Assembly: GCF_932274485.2 (NCBI RefSeq) | Contig: NC_065887.2 | Coordinates: forward strand, 43,543,201 to 43,607,200 | Length of the DNA: 64,000 nucleotides | Source: Patella vulgata | Taxonomy: Eukaryota; Mollusca; Gastropoda; Patellidae | Reading direction: 5' to 3' | Shown: positions 1 to 11,971 of the stretch, in pieces | Layout: the number at the start of each line of letters is the position of its first letter | Numbering within the stretch: the stretch's first letter is position 1 | Position numbers and translations under genes: made by a program | Notes under the pieces: model-generated | What the model saw: the letters and a program-made list of their open reading frames with translations, nothing else | Databases searched by the model: none | Told to the model about the DNA's origin: nothing

Positions 1-30
1 CTAGTATGTTTGTAAGTCACTCCCCCTCTC

Positions 31-158
31 ACTTCACCTCACCTCACTTTCCCTCCCCTCCTCTCCCTCACACTTTCCCTCCCCTCCTCTCCCTCACACT
101 TTCCCTCCCCTCTCCCTCACACTTTCCCTCCCCTCACCTCACACTCTGCCCCCCTTCT
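31..158. repeat. CT-rich minisatellite
   Basis: Five or six degenerate units of ctccctcacactttccctcc. The neighbouring (GA)n microsatellite is at 512-549. Confidence 0.8.
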
Positions 159-509
159 CTAACGCTGTACATATTCTTATAGAAATCTGTACATTAAATT
201 ATTTAGATATATTGAGAGCTTGGTTTACGACTTGTGTCAGTTCATGACATTCTTCAAGTATTTAAAACACTGGTTGGTTTGTTTTGTTTACTGTGGACAG
301 GACTTGGTTACTTTGTTACATTGCCTCATGAAATGGTCAACTTGATAAACAACATAGCTGACGAAACCACATGACCTCCATCTAACTTTAAATTAAGATG
401 TGAACAGTTTATAAGTTCAGGTTGTTTTACCATCAGAAACAAAAGATGGATGTATATGAATTAGATTATAATCATGAATGTGGGGTAAGTTGTTGAATGT
501 ATCTGTAAT

Positions 510-553
<44 letters not shown>

Positions 554-661
554 TTCAGTTGTAAAGAACAATAATGCAGGTATTTTTGGTTATACTGATG
601 TTTTTATGAGTTTGACTTCAAGATTTTATTCTGTAAGTTGTATGAAGATGTTGTGAAGGAG

Positions 662-853
662 CCAAGAGAAATGGGGTTTAACGTCCACTCAACACAAACT
701 AAGTCATTTTCAGACTTATTTCAATAGTTCACTTGCGTGTAGGGGTCTTTAGCAGTGGGAGGAAACTGGAGGCAGGGAATCGAAACCATGCCAGTTGACT
801 CAATGACAAACCTTATGATGCACACGTTAACCATTCGGACACCCAACCCCTGG
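662..853 (-). mobile_element. SINE family A, minus strand, central domain deleted
   Basis: Tail gagaaatggggtttaacg and head complement (ggcagggaatcgaaaccatg, accattcggacacccaacc) are both present, but the central domain between aaactgga and ggcaggga is missing. Confidence 0.75.
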
Positions 854-1081
854 TGAATATAGCACTAGATCACTATAACCAGGAGGTGCCACTTCAATCT
901 CGCTCGGTGTTGGTCTAAACAGGTTCTCAAAGTTTTCTAGCATTGATTCTAGCATTGTCATGGGTGTTAGACAGACAACCTGGTATACAGAAGTGTATAG
1001 TTGCAGTCCTGTGTATAAAACAGTTGGCAGCATTTTAAATTGTAAATCAAAATTTCATTAGCCCAGATAATGCAGAAAGAA

Positions 1082-1132
1082 AAGAAATGGGGTTTAACAT
1101 CCTACTGTTCGGACTGGGCTAATGAAGACGGG
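1082..1132 (-). mobile_element. Short family-B unit with perfect target duplication
   Basis: A ~50-bp insert (agaaatggggtttaacatcc to gggctaatgaagacgg) flanked by GCAGAAAGAA at 1072-1081 and 1133-1142. It has the same 5' boundary as the copy at 55600. Confidence 0.8.
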
Positions 1133-1440
1133 GCAGAAAGAATAGATATTTTATTGAAAGGAATCATTCGTAATTGATTTTATATCTACATAAATTAATC
1201 TTTATGAAAAGAGAGATGTAGTTGATTAATTTTCGAGGATTTCATCGTTTTACTGTCAGATTGATTTGTTCATGTATGATTTGACCTCGGGTCATTGTAT
1301 ATAGATTTTTACCTGTAATTAAGATATAGATGAGAATAGCTTCAGGTGATTTTTTTGATGATGTTACCTAGAGATAAGAAGGTGGATTTGATTGACACTG
1401 ATATGTTGGGGTGTAATGGACGGGGCTGTTGATTTTATTA

Positions 1441-1615
1441 TATCTTGACCTGGGATTGTTGTCCATGGGGATGTTGTTAGCATATTGACCTGGGATTGTT
1501 GTCCATGGGAATGTTGTTAGCATCTTGACCTGGGATTGTTGTACATAGTGATGTTGTTAGCATCTTGACCTGGGATTGTTGTCTATGGGGATGTTGTTAG
1601 CATCTTGACTTGAGG
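1441..1615. repeat. 45-bp minisatellite, about 4 copies
   Basis: Units of cttgacctgggattgttgtc ... ggatgttgttagcat. Confidence 0.85.
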
Positions 1616-1639
1616 TTCTGTCTTTGTTGGTTCTCATCA

Positions 1640-1882
1640 GTGGTCCAGGATGGAGGGCCTCGCAAGGGTATAGTCGTTTGGATGGGACGAAATACCAAGG
1701 AACCTGTGTATGAATTCATAGGAAGGAAAAAACCCTGGACAGTTGGAAAACCAAAATAAGAGAAGGCTATAGTGCTGCTGTCCGGGCAAATTTCCCACAT
1801 AGCACACTGTATGACATTTTTCCATCTTCATTAGCCCAGTCACAGCACAACAGTAGGCATTTAAACCCCATTTAATTTGTTC
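1640..1882 (+). mobile_element. SINE family B, plus strand, diverged; further diverged copies elsewhere
   Basis: gtccaggatggagggcctcg, gacagttggaaaaccaaaat, catagcacactgtatgacat, cttcattagcccagtcacag and aggcatttaaaccccattta are family-B landmarks. Other diverged copies: 8865-9060 (+), 16460-16665 (+), 18130-18360 (-), 20370-20600 (-), 52335-52475 (-) and 61880-62040 (+). Confidence 0.75.
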
Positions 1883-2093
1883 TGTATATATCTGGATCAG
1901 TGTTTGTGAAATGAAATGAGCTATAACGACTGTAGATACACTACCATTACTCTACCCAGAGCTGATGTGCCATAAGACATTTATGTAATAAACATTCAAA
2001 AATTATTAATATTTATACTATCAATAATTAACAAATTTGTGGGAACTTCTCTATTTCGAAGCATCAGTGTTTACGATAAGTTGGTTTACTATA

Positions 2094-2345
2094 GGAGAGA
2101 GAAATGTGATTTAACGTTCACTCGACACAAACTGGGTCATTTCAGGACTAACACATGGTTGAATTTTATTTCAATAATTCGCTTGCGCTGATGGTCTTTA
2201 GCAGTGGGGGGAAGCCAGAGGACTTGTTGAAAACCCACGAGGTTGGACAGGCAACCCTACAACCGGGGAATCGAAACCACGACAGTTGACTCAATGACAG
2301 ACTTCATGATACAGCACGCGCACGCTAACCATTCGACCATCCAGT
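2094..2345 (-). mobile_element. SINE family A, minus strand
   Basis: From gagagaaatgtgatttaacg through the central domain (gaaaacccacgaggttgg) and ggggaatcgaaaccacg to attcgaccatcca. Confidence 0.8.
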
Positions 2346-3960
2346 ATATACTGTAATATATACAAGTTCAACTCACCTGGATCTCATTAAAGATTTATTT
2401 CAATAAGAAAATTAGTCGATTGGATTCCTAAGTTAATTAAGAATTTGAATGAATTTCAAGAAATGTCATGGTGTATATTGATAGGTGTAAAAATATCACA
2501 GTACTTGACGGCTATAGTGATTGATTGTTGATTTAACAATGTTTTTATTACCTTAAATTGCACCTTTGATTTTAGTCCCAATTTCAGAACTTTTATATAG
2601 TAAATATTGTCAGAGGGTTGAGCTCAAGTCCACTCAATGTCCAGATGACAATAGTTAAATGTCAACTAAGGGAATCTTCTTTTTGAGCAGTTGGCAATTC
2701 AAATAAACCAGTAAATTGACATAAAAATTTAGCCGTTATTAATGATAGTAAATAGTAAGAGTATCTCTTGATACAACAATGGCTGTTTGGTTGCCGAGAT
2801 ATAACTGTACTGTATAATCTGATTTATTTGGGACTTAATGTCTGCCACCACCCAGGGTGATATGATAGGTAATGTGTACCAACACATACATCAATATACA
2901 GCTATATACAAAAACAGATTTAACATGGAATAATACATTGGGATAACGTGATAATGAGATATATCATTGTACATGATGGAAGATTTACACATAAAATGAT
3001 CAAATATCTATTTTCCTATGTATTAATGTTAACATCCCCATCTGGTTTCTATTTAAGAAAGGAATTGACAAATTTCCAGTATTCACATGGATTATTGCTA
3101 TAAAGATCATCAATTTTTTCTAATATTACATTTTTAGCCTGTCAACATTTTGTATTTAGTTGTTTTTTTATATTCTTTCTTTCTCTTGTAATATATTGAG
3201 AATTGTTTGGATTATTATTTAATTGATCTAGTGCCATAAGCATATCCCTTTTCAACCTATTACAGTCACTGTCAAATCATTTATTTGTTTTGAGGCGTTG
3301 ATAGCTATATTTGTTAATTTATTTGTTGCCTCCTGTGTTCTGGTGCACTTTGGATTGAAGTCTTTCATCAAGAAATTGTTGATAACCAGTTTAGCATATG
3401 GATTATGTAGTTTTAACTGAAGCTTTCGATCAGATAAATTTCAATGGTGATTTTCTTATTATTATTATTTAGTGTTATCATTCTTTGTATTAAGGGCCCT
3501 AATAGCTATTGTAGCATGTAGGAAGACTGAGAGATTGGTACAAATTTTACACACTAAACGCTTGTGATCAGAAAGGTAACTTAATGGGGCAACTCGAAAA
3601 GATGAGGTCAGGTGTGAGATAATTACCTTTGTCTCAAGTCAAGGGGCTATTAACATGTCTAATAATAGATACAGTCCCCACAGGTGTATTCTAATTATTC
3701 TACAGTACCTCCATCTTGATTGACCAAGACTTAACTCCAGGTAATCTTTACAGATTTATATCATTCAGTGATTCATTCAGTTGACTAAACAACCATGGAT
3801 GAAAGAGATTCCAATCAACACATACTTGCTAAGGTTAGGTAGTCAATGCTACTTTTAGCAGTGGGAGAAAATTAGAGGATCCAAAGAACATTCACAAGGT
3901 TAGGCAGTCAATTCGACCACCCATGGATGATGTACAAAATTATATCAAAAGTTGTTGAAG
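2346..3960. other. Non-genic stretch, nothing recognised
   Basis: AT-rich sequence without open frames, splice-supported exons, SINE landmarks or tandem repeats that I can identify. The similar stretch 4740-5420 also shows nothing. Confidence 0.6.
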
Positions 3961-4511
3961 GAGATTGATGAATAAGAGAAGATTAGTTTTTATAATTTAT
4001 ATCTACATACGTCATGTGTACCAATGTTTCGGCAACAGAGCTTTGGTTTCCTCTGATGTGTGAGTGCTAGAAAATTATAATATGTTGGTCCCAAAATTCC
4101 CTACTGTTCAGTGGATGTTAAAGCACATCTTTGTCTTTAAATAGATGTGTTATTGTTCCATCTCTGTCTTTAAATAAATGTGTTATTGTACCGTCTTCAT
4201 CTTGCATTGCTTGTTTGCTAATGTTGTTGTTCCACCATGCAGTTGCCTCCCACTGCAAGAAACCCCTACGCATAAGCGAATTAATGAAATGAAATTGAAC
4301 CATATGTTAGTCCTGAAATGAGCTAGTTTGTGTGGAGTGGATGTTAAACCCCATTTCTCTCTTTTTGCTAATGTTGTTCAAATTCACTGTTTCATTCAAG
4401 GGATGTAACTCCATTATGTTATCTACAAATATATTCTACTAACAGTAAATACGTACTGTTAAGTTTGAAATGACCGACTGCTATTCCTGATCACACCGTC
4501 AAATGGGATAA

Positions 4512-4735
4512 CTATGTTGAGGTACCTACTAGAACAGCTAAATATAACTAGATTGAGGTACCTACTAGAACAGCTAAATATAACTAGATTGAGGTACCTA
4601 CTAGAACAGCTAAATATAACTAGGTTGAGGTACCTATTAGAACCGCTAAATATAACTAGGTTGAGGTACCTATTAGAACCGCTAAATATAACTATGTTCA
4701 GGTACCTACTAGAACAGCTAAATATAATAAGATAA
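4512..4735. repeat. 36-bp minisatellite, 6 copies
   Basis: Units start gttgaggtacctactagaac and continue agctaaatataacta. Because 36 is a multiple of 3 it stays open in one frame (LRYLLEQLNITR repeats), but there is no other sign of coding. Confidence 0.9.
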
Positions 4736-5422
4736 ATCTGATACTTTTGATTTTAGCTACGATGAAAGCCTTTTAATTTTAGCGTCATGATTAATGTCTT
4801 AGTATGGAACACCAAATTATATTTGATTAAATGTCGTTGTAGCAGAATTTGTGTTTCAGTGCCAGATCATTTAAAAATAAGCAAAAACAGTGACTTAATC
4901 TATTGTACTATAAGTGAACTGCCTTTTTAAAAATGCCTCTTAATTTAATCCTCTGTGGCCCCACTGATCTTGTTACTTTATTGATATGTATCAAATTCTA
5001 CAATTAATTTCCATTCTTACCAGTAGTTATATATGTTCTCATCACTTTATTTCATCAGTTGTTATTTTAAGGGCTGGTTACTGCCCTTAGGGGCTGCCTA
5101 TAAAACATCCCTAATTATAACATGTCCTTGTAACACATCACCACAGCTGACCTGTGCATTAAGTGACCAAGCTGTCATTTCTTCTGCCGGGCAATTTGAC
5201 CAACCATTATTGTTACAACTTCTTACTGAGTTAGAATTCATTTGAATATGTTTTAATTAGTAAATGGTTATTAATTAATAGGAAGGTAAAGTTGTGTTGA
5301 GGTCTATTGTCATGTGTGTGTGTTGATTGGGCAGAGACAATTGGCTTTATTTAATTAATGAATGCAAAGATTACTTAATGGATTAATTAGATTAAAAGTT
5401 GTGGACATATGTGGTTTAAAAT

Positions 5423-5540
5423 GTGTATTTTATAACTGTGTTATGTAGTGGCTATCTATATTATAAGTTATAACTGTGTTATGTAGTGGCTATCTGTAGT
5501 GTAAGTTATACCTGTGTTATGTAGAGACATGCTGTGTTGT
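5423..5540. repeat. About 45-bp repeat, 2-3 copies
   Basis: ataactgtgttatgtagtgg ... ctatctgtagtgtaagtt repeats. Confidence 0.7.
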
Positions 5541-6177
5541 AAGTTCACCTGTAAAAAATGGTAAAACAGATCAAACTAGAATAATGTTAAATTAATGGAG
5601 AAGTTTTTTTACCAGCTGATTTTACCTCGAAGTATTTAAAAGAATGGAAGTGATTTTATTATATGAATTATGAATAGGTTAGTGAATAATAATTGTTTAT
5701 TGCACAAAAAAACGATCAAATCTGTCAAAAAAGTTCCAAGAGTCTGGATTTAAAAACAACAATATTTGGAGAGTTGGTTATTTCCATGAGTGTCAGATCA
5801 TTCCACAGACTCCATTCTGCTTTTAAAAAGAATGTGTTGTACCAATACAGCCATCTGCTTATCATGGTACAGAAAGGTAGAATTTTAAATCAATTTCATT
5901 TCTTGTTCTCTACCTGTTTAGATTTTACTCACATGCACACCTGTAGCTAATTACAAAAATATTGTTAGTTTTTTTACACCTGGACAATAATAGATTTGTC
6001 ATTCTACCACAGATTCAACAGTTCTATGAATGAAACAATATGTACCACATGTTACTCTCAGATTGACTGAATATATGTTAGTCCCACTTGTTAAATTGAT
6101 TTTAAACTGACACGCTCTAGATGTGCGTTTTAGATCATAAGGTCAGGTGGTATGGTTTTAATCACAAGCTCGTACTA

Positions 6178-6456
6178 CGCAAACAAGAGTTGCCTGTCGA
6201 ACCTTGTACGCAAACAGGAGTTGCCTGTCGAACCTTGTACGCAAACAGGAGTTGCCTGTCGAACCTTGTACACAACTAGGAGTTGCCTGTCGAACCTTGT
6301 ACGCAACTAGGAGTCGCCTGTCGAACCTTGTACACGACTATGAGTTGCCAGTCAAACTTTTACACGACTAGGAGTTGCCTGTCGAACCTTGTACACGACT
6401 AGGAGTAGCCTGTCGAACCTTGTACGCGACTAGGAGTTGCCTGTTGAACCTTGTGG
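6178..6456. repeat. 31-bp minisatellite, about 9 copies
   Basis: Units of gcaaacaggagttgcctgtc gaaccttgtac with point differences. Adjacent units touch, with no spacers. Confidence 0.9.
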
Positions 6457-7038
6457 TTTTGCTCTAAGTCCTGCTATTTCCTCCCATTGCCAAGGACCTT
6501 ACGTGCCAGCGAATTATTGAAATAGATTGTATCATATGTTAGTCCTGAAATAAACAAGTTTGTGTCAGGAGGACGTTAAACCCTCACCACCTGTACACTG
6601 TCTGTCTGTGATTAATATTAGCTAGTGTAATATATTAATGATATTGATAGAATAGTTTGATCTGTGAGTGTCGTCAAGGCAAGATAAATTGATGGTATGA
6701 TAGGATATATATCATTTATCCTAGAAATAGATAAATATTTTATCTGTTTTATCAACCATGGTATACGAACTGTGGTATATAGAGAAAGGGATAACAGCCA
6801 AATGACTCATATAATAACTGATATCTATTGATATATTATACATACCCGACCTCTCGCAAGGATAGTTCGTACATCATTATATTGGACATTTAATAACTTT
6901 ATTAGTGAAATCATTCACCTGTAAATATTAATTTAAGAAAGAGTCAGATAGGGTCGTGCCACCGAGGGTCGGCAGTTGGTTATAAATCAGGGAATTGTCT
7001 TCACCAGCAGAGATAAACAATCAAGACTAAATATTTAA

Positions 7039-7230
7039 TGGTTAGATAAATGGAATTCGTTCATCCATAAATTTGGAAATGAAGGAAGTCGCATTGTAGG
7101 GACTTTTATATTTGATGGACTACCAGAGATGCATCAAACAAGTTATGATGTCCGAACTCTTTATAAATGTTATTTAAGTAACCTGAACCCAACAGAAAAT
7201 GAAGCAAGATATGGAGAGATTATAGAATAA
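7039..7230 (+). other. Orphan coding-like open frame, 63 codons
   Basis: Between two stops the frame reads NSFIHKFGNEGSRIVGTFIF, then DGLPEMHQTSYDVRTLYKCY and ENEARYGEIIE. The amino-acid mix is balanced and protein-like, unlike the low-complexity frames nearby. No acceptor, donor or start gives it a gene model and I do not recognise the family. It could be an exon of an unseen gene, a pseudogene piece or chance. Confidence 0.25.
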
Positions 7231-8134
7231 GACTAGTTTATGATAGCAAGTGTAATCTAAACGATCATAAGTCAAGGAGTGGTGTATCTGAAGGGGGGAA
7301 GACCCTATTCTTTATATCGACTTTTATTGTGTGTGGAGGTCAATGTACACTTTACGATTTGTTCAGTGTGTGTCTAATCTAAACGGTCGATGGTTTGTGT
7401 AACACATGTAACATTCATGTCATCAATTGTCATTTAATTGATTGGATTTTAACAGAATTTAGCTTACAAAATGTCGGTTATATGTTTTCGATGTTGTCGG
7501 TAAGTTTAAATTTTTATCTTTGTCTAGCAATGAAAATGATATGAAATGGGGTTTATCTTAGCCTAGATATGTGAATGTATGTTTAAGATAGAGAACATAT
7601 TTGGTCAAGGTATGATTATTATACATGGGATGAAATTTGTCAATCAGGAATGTTGACCTGTGCTACATTCGGTCATCGTCCTTAACTTGGTCATTTAACA
7701 TCTGCTTCTACACTGGTTAAATCACAGACAAGAACTAGAAGAACCTGAAACTTGCTCCTATACATTGGAAGTTTATGAATATGATTTTATAACAAAGTAA
7801 AACAGGTGTTAAAGTTTAGTTGTTGATTTAGATTTTTATCTCACTTTCGTCAGAGAACATTGTATAGCCATTAAATTGCTATGTCACTTATGGTATATTA
7901 TACCATTAAATATATTTTTATTGTTTTGTCATCTATGTGTAAATGTGTACTTTACTGCTATTGCTTTCATACTCCTGTAGTTGCTAATAAAATATTATTA
8001 TTATTATTATTATTATCCCACAATGATAACATGATTAACATGGTGATGAACAGTTCATGGGAAGCTCACAATTTTATTATTACAATATCTGAATGTTTGG
8101 ATACAATGATTCTTAGCAGTGATGGTAAAGAAAA

Positions 8135-8390
8135 CTTGTGTGGTATGGTTTGAGTGATATGGTATGGTGGTTTGAGTGGTGTGGTATAGTTTGGTATGGT
8201 TATTTTTGAGTGTGGTATGGTATGGTTTGAGTGTGGTATGGTTTAAGTGATATGGTATGGTATGGTTTGAGTGTGGTTTGGTATGATTTGAGTGTGGTAT
8301 GGTTTGAATGTGGTTTGGTATGGTTTGAGTGTGGTATGGTTTGAGTGGTGTTGTGTGTTATGTTATGGTCTTGTATGGTTTGAGTTGTAT
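8135..8390. repeat. Degenerate TG-rich repeat
   Basis: tggtatggtttgagtg in irregular succession; a short (ATT)n lies upstream at 7996-8017. Confidence 0.75.
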
Positions 8391-9076
8391 GGGTCTTAAT
8401 GTATTGAAATGAAATTCCTGCATCAACTGTGCTACTGATCGAAAGATATATTTGTGATTACCACAGATCACGACAACATTATGCAGTATTTATGTAGTGA
8501 GGAAGACACCTATTGAATTACATTGAATTCTGTTGATAAACAATTTGAGTCATAATGACTATTAGATGGATATTAATAGATTATGTAAATAAGGGTGTGA
8601 ATATTTAATCTATCAGATTATTCAACCATTAAACTATATATTGTATACATATTTAAATAATGGTTGACCTAATATAGAAACAAAGCAAGTATTTGACATG
8701 CACTGGAGCAATTGTTTCATGATAATAACTTGATTATTACCTGACATGTCATAGACAGGTGGATTCTTTACAAGCTTGTTTTAAGGCCTATGGCAGTGTG
8801 TAAAAGGTGTTGGGGTGGGGTGGGAATGATATTTATATTTATACCGTTTACGATCCGTAGTGATTAAACCAGGAGGTTGATTGTTGACCTTGTCAGTCAT
8901 GCAGGACAGAAGGCCGGGTAAGGTATAGCTAGAGTCTTGTTATTCGGTCTGCAAGCACGTAAAAGAACCCATTATAGTTGGAATTAATCAAGAGCAGAAT
9001 GAAAGGTCTCTGTCTGCGCAACTTTTCCCTCAGTGCATGGCCTATGCTATAAAGTCCATCATCTATTTTGGATTAG

Positions 9077-9339
9077 GGGGGTTGGATGGCCGAATGGTTA
9101 GCACGTGCGCACTGTATCATAAGATCTGTCATTGAGTCAACTGGCGTGGTTTCGATTCCCCGGTTGTACGTGACAAGGAGTAGGGTCGGCTGTCCAACTT
9201 CGTGGGTTTCCTCCGGGTCCTTCGGTCCCCCCCACTGCTAAAAACTCCTATGTGCAATCAAATTATTGAAATAAAATTGAACCATGTGTTAGTCCTGAAA
9301 TGACCTAGTTTGTGTTGAGTGGACGTTAAACTCTCTCTT

Positions 9340-9371
<32 letters not shown>

Positions 9372-9372
9372 T
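9077..9372 (+). mobile_element. SINE family A, full-length copy
   Basis: A tRNA-derived head (A box TGGCCGAATGG, B box GGTTTCGATTCCC) is followed by the central domain with GTGGGTTTCCTCCGGGTCC, then the 3' part ending in GTGGACGTTAAACTCTCTC and a CT tail. The long variable region between the boxes suggests a class II tRNA (Leu or Ser) ancestor. The central domain resembles those of V/Meta-domain SINEs of invertebrates; the exact class needs alignment. Confidence 0.85.
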
Positions 9373-10439
9373 TTTGGCCCCCCTACCCCCTGCCATATAT
9401 CCTATGTATGCCACAGTTTAAATAGACCCTACAAGTATTTATACATGAAGATATAATGTTAACTCTACTCCAACAGAGTGTTGAATACAGAGTATGTAAT
9501 ATAATATATATAATGTAATTAAAGATAACATTATAATATATTTATCATGGAATACCAACCATACCATGAATTTACTTAGGTTTGTTTTTTTATAAGCAAT
9601 GTTTTTATTCAGGATATGGGATTCAAGAACATGTTTAACCTACATGTATTTAATACTGAGGGAAAGGGTGGTATATATGGTAGTCAAGGGGTAAAAAATT
9701 TGTTAGATGTGTCAACTTGACAAGCGAAATGTGGTGTCTTAAAATGGATATATATTGTCTTGGAACTATAAATGGATAAAGAAGAGGGTATCCTCGTCGA
9801 AACGTTACTTAGTATTAAACTCAGTATGTAATTGTGTATCCATAAAATTGTACCTTGTGTTAATATGTTCAATTACTAAATGCAAATCAAAGAAGATTGA
9901 TTTTCTTATTTTAGTTATTTTTTTTATGAAGTTTGATTTCAAGTCTCTGAAAATGTCTGGTCTGGGTAATAAATATGCCTGTGATCTTGTTTCAATAAAC
10001 AGTTGTGAATGTTTACATAGGACTAGAGACAATGACTTGAAAACATAACAGCATATATTTATACCCTAATCTATCAAATTTATACAAAATCTAATTTATG
10101 GTAGACTAATCTGATTTGGGATAAACTTGTGAAAAATTTAAACAAGGTTTAATGTATGATAGGCTAATCTTATTATTGATTAAAGTTGTCAGAAAGTCCA
10201 GGGCTTGAATACGCAGTGAGTGTTATTATATCATTACATCCACCAAGAACAGCATACAAAGTTTACAATTTAAAAAAAGGTTGACCATACAATTAACAAT
10301 TGTAAAAAGATACAATCTGGGGTGATAATTTATGGATGTACAATGTCATACAATAAATTAAATAGTACTAACGCTGCGACTTTTGCATTATTTTTCAACT
10401 GGTATACGTGGAATGACTAGAAACTAATTTTAGGTTTTG

Positions 10440-11192
10440 TGACATGTTTACTCTTTCTAGAACATCTGATGTCACTTGTTGTTTACCAGCAGAGTTCACA
10501 GTACTAGAACATCTGATGTCGCTTGTTGTTTACTTGTGAAGTTCACATTACTATAACATCTGATGCCACTTGTTGTTTACCTGCGAAGTTCACAGTACTA
10601 GAACATCTGATGCCACTTTTTGTTTACTTGCGAAGTTCACATTACTAGAACATCTGATGCCACTTGTTGTTTACCTGTTAAGTTGACATTACTAGAACAT
10701 CTGATGTAACTTGTTGTTTACCTGCGAAGTTCACAGTACTATAACATCTGATGTCACTTGTTGTTTACCTGTTAAGTTCACATTACTAGAACATCTGATG
10801 TCACTTGTTGTTTACCTGTTAAGTTCACATTACTAGAACATCTGATGTCACTTGTTGTTTACCTGTGAAGTTCACAGTACTATAACATCTGATGTCACTT
10901 GTTGTTTACCAGCAGAGTTTACATTACTATAACATCTGATGTCACTTTTTGTTTACCTGTTAAGTTCACATTACTAGAACATCTGATGTCACTTGTTGTT
11001 TACCTGCGAAGTTCACAGTACTAGAACATCTGATGCCACTTTTTGTTTACTTGCGAAGTTCACATTACTAGAACATCTGATGCCACTTGTTGTTTACCTG
11101 TTAAGTTCACATTACTAGAACATCTGATGTAACTTGTTGTTTACCTGCGAAGTTCACATTACTAGAACATCTGATGCCACTTTTTGTTTTGT
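10440..11192. repeat. 47-bp minisatellite, about 16 copies
   Basis: Units of agaacatctgatgtcacttg ttgtttacctg..aagttcac..tact. Variants (tcac/ccac, cgaag/ttaag) alternate in blocks. It ends about 550 bp before COBL exon 1. Confidence 0.92.
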
Positions 11193-11740
11193 TGTACCAT
11201 TATTGTGTAACCCCAGCTCATCACACAAGTCAACCATATATGATAAAATTTTAACAGAAGACACCTTTTATTTTGATAAAATGAAATAAGTTCTCATCTG
11301 ATGTAAATAGAGTGTGTCTGTATCTAAGGGCTTGGGTTTCATATAAAGTGATTTCTGTATTGATCTAGAAAAGATAAAATCAACCACTTGGTGAATACAC
11401 ACATTGTTGTTGGTGGAATTTTTTACCGTTTGAACTTAATTCAATTTATGGTAAATACCATCAATTGAAAATGGTTGACGGACGATTTTGTATTGATAAA
11501 ATAATTAAAGGGAGATAACATCACGCTGTCTACATGTGAATAGCGAAAATATTGTACAGTTGGTTAAATGTGAGAAAGTTTGGGAATAATTTAAAGTTTG
11601 AATTAAATTGTATTCTTCCTTTGATCTTGGTTTATTATTTAAATTTTGATTTAATCAAATTATTGTTTTTTGATTAGACCAAATTATTGTTTTTTGATTA
11701 GACATAATTTAAACTGAGCCTTAATTTTTGTTTTTTTCAG

Positions 11741-11971
11741 GAAGGGCATGAGTAGCTCTACTAAAAGAGGGGCTGCCCCTGGAGCTCCAGGAGTGGGGCT
11801 CAAGATTCCGCCCCCAGGGATGTCAAATAACGGCAGTGGTCCCCCACCTCCATTATCCTATCAAAGTGAACCTGTCGACGATGAAAACATGAACGAACTA
11901 ATAGTCGAGATGTTGGAGTTGGAAATTATTTTACCAAACGGTCAGACAACACAAATGGTTGTACATCACAG
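11741..11971 (+). CDS. COBL: COBL coding exon 1 (Pro-rich N-terminus, start of first Ubl)
   Basis: The acceptor is ttttttcag at 11732-11740 and the exon ends CATCACAG before gttggt at 11972. The first ATG (11748) opens MSSSTKRGAAPG, a Pro/Gly-rich leader, followed by MNELIVEMLELEIILPNG, the first strand of the Cobl ubiquitin-like domain. A spliced acceptor lies 7 nt before the ATG, so at least one further 5' exon exists upstream. The frame is open back to the acceptor, so translation could also begin in that unseen exon. The exon ends in phase 2 (AG) and pairs with T of the next exon to make Ser. Confidence 0.88.

Noticed and set aside
4514-4735. Open frame of LRYLLEQLNITR repeats
   Set aside because: Product of a 36-bp minisatellite; no splice or start context.
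6178-6456. Regular 31-bp units resembling a CRISPR array
   Set aside because: Units are contiguous without unique spacers, in a eukaryotic intronic setting; ordinary minisatellite.
9077-9165. tRNA-like sequences with A and B boxes (also at 21842, 41882, 60537)
   Set aside because: They are SINE heads followed by SINE bodies; no intact cloverleaf or anticodon stem was found.
9755-10048. 97-codon plus-strand frame and its minus-strand counterpart
   Set aside because: Low-complexity AT-rich composition and no splice-site or family support.
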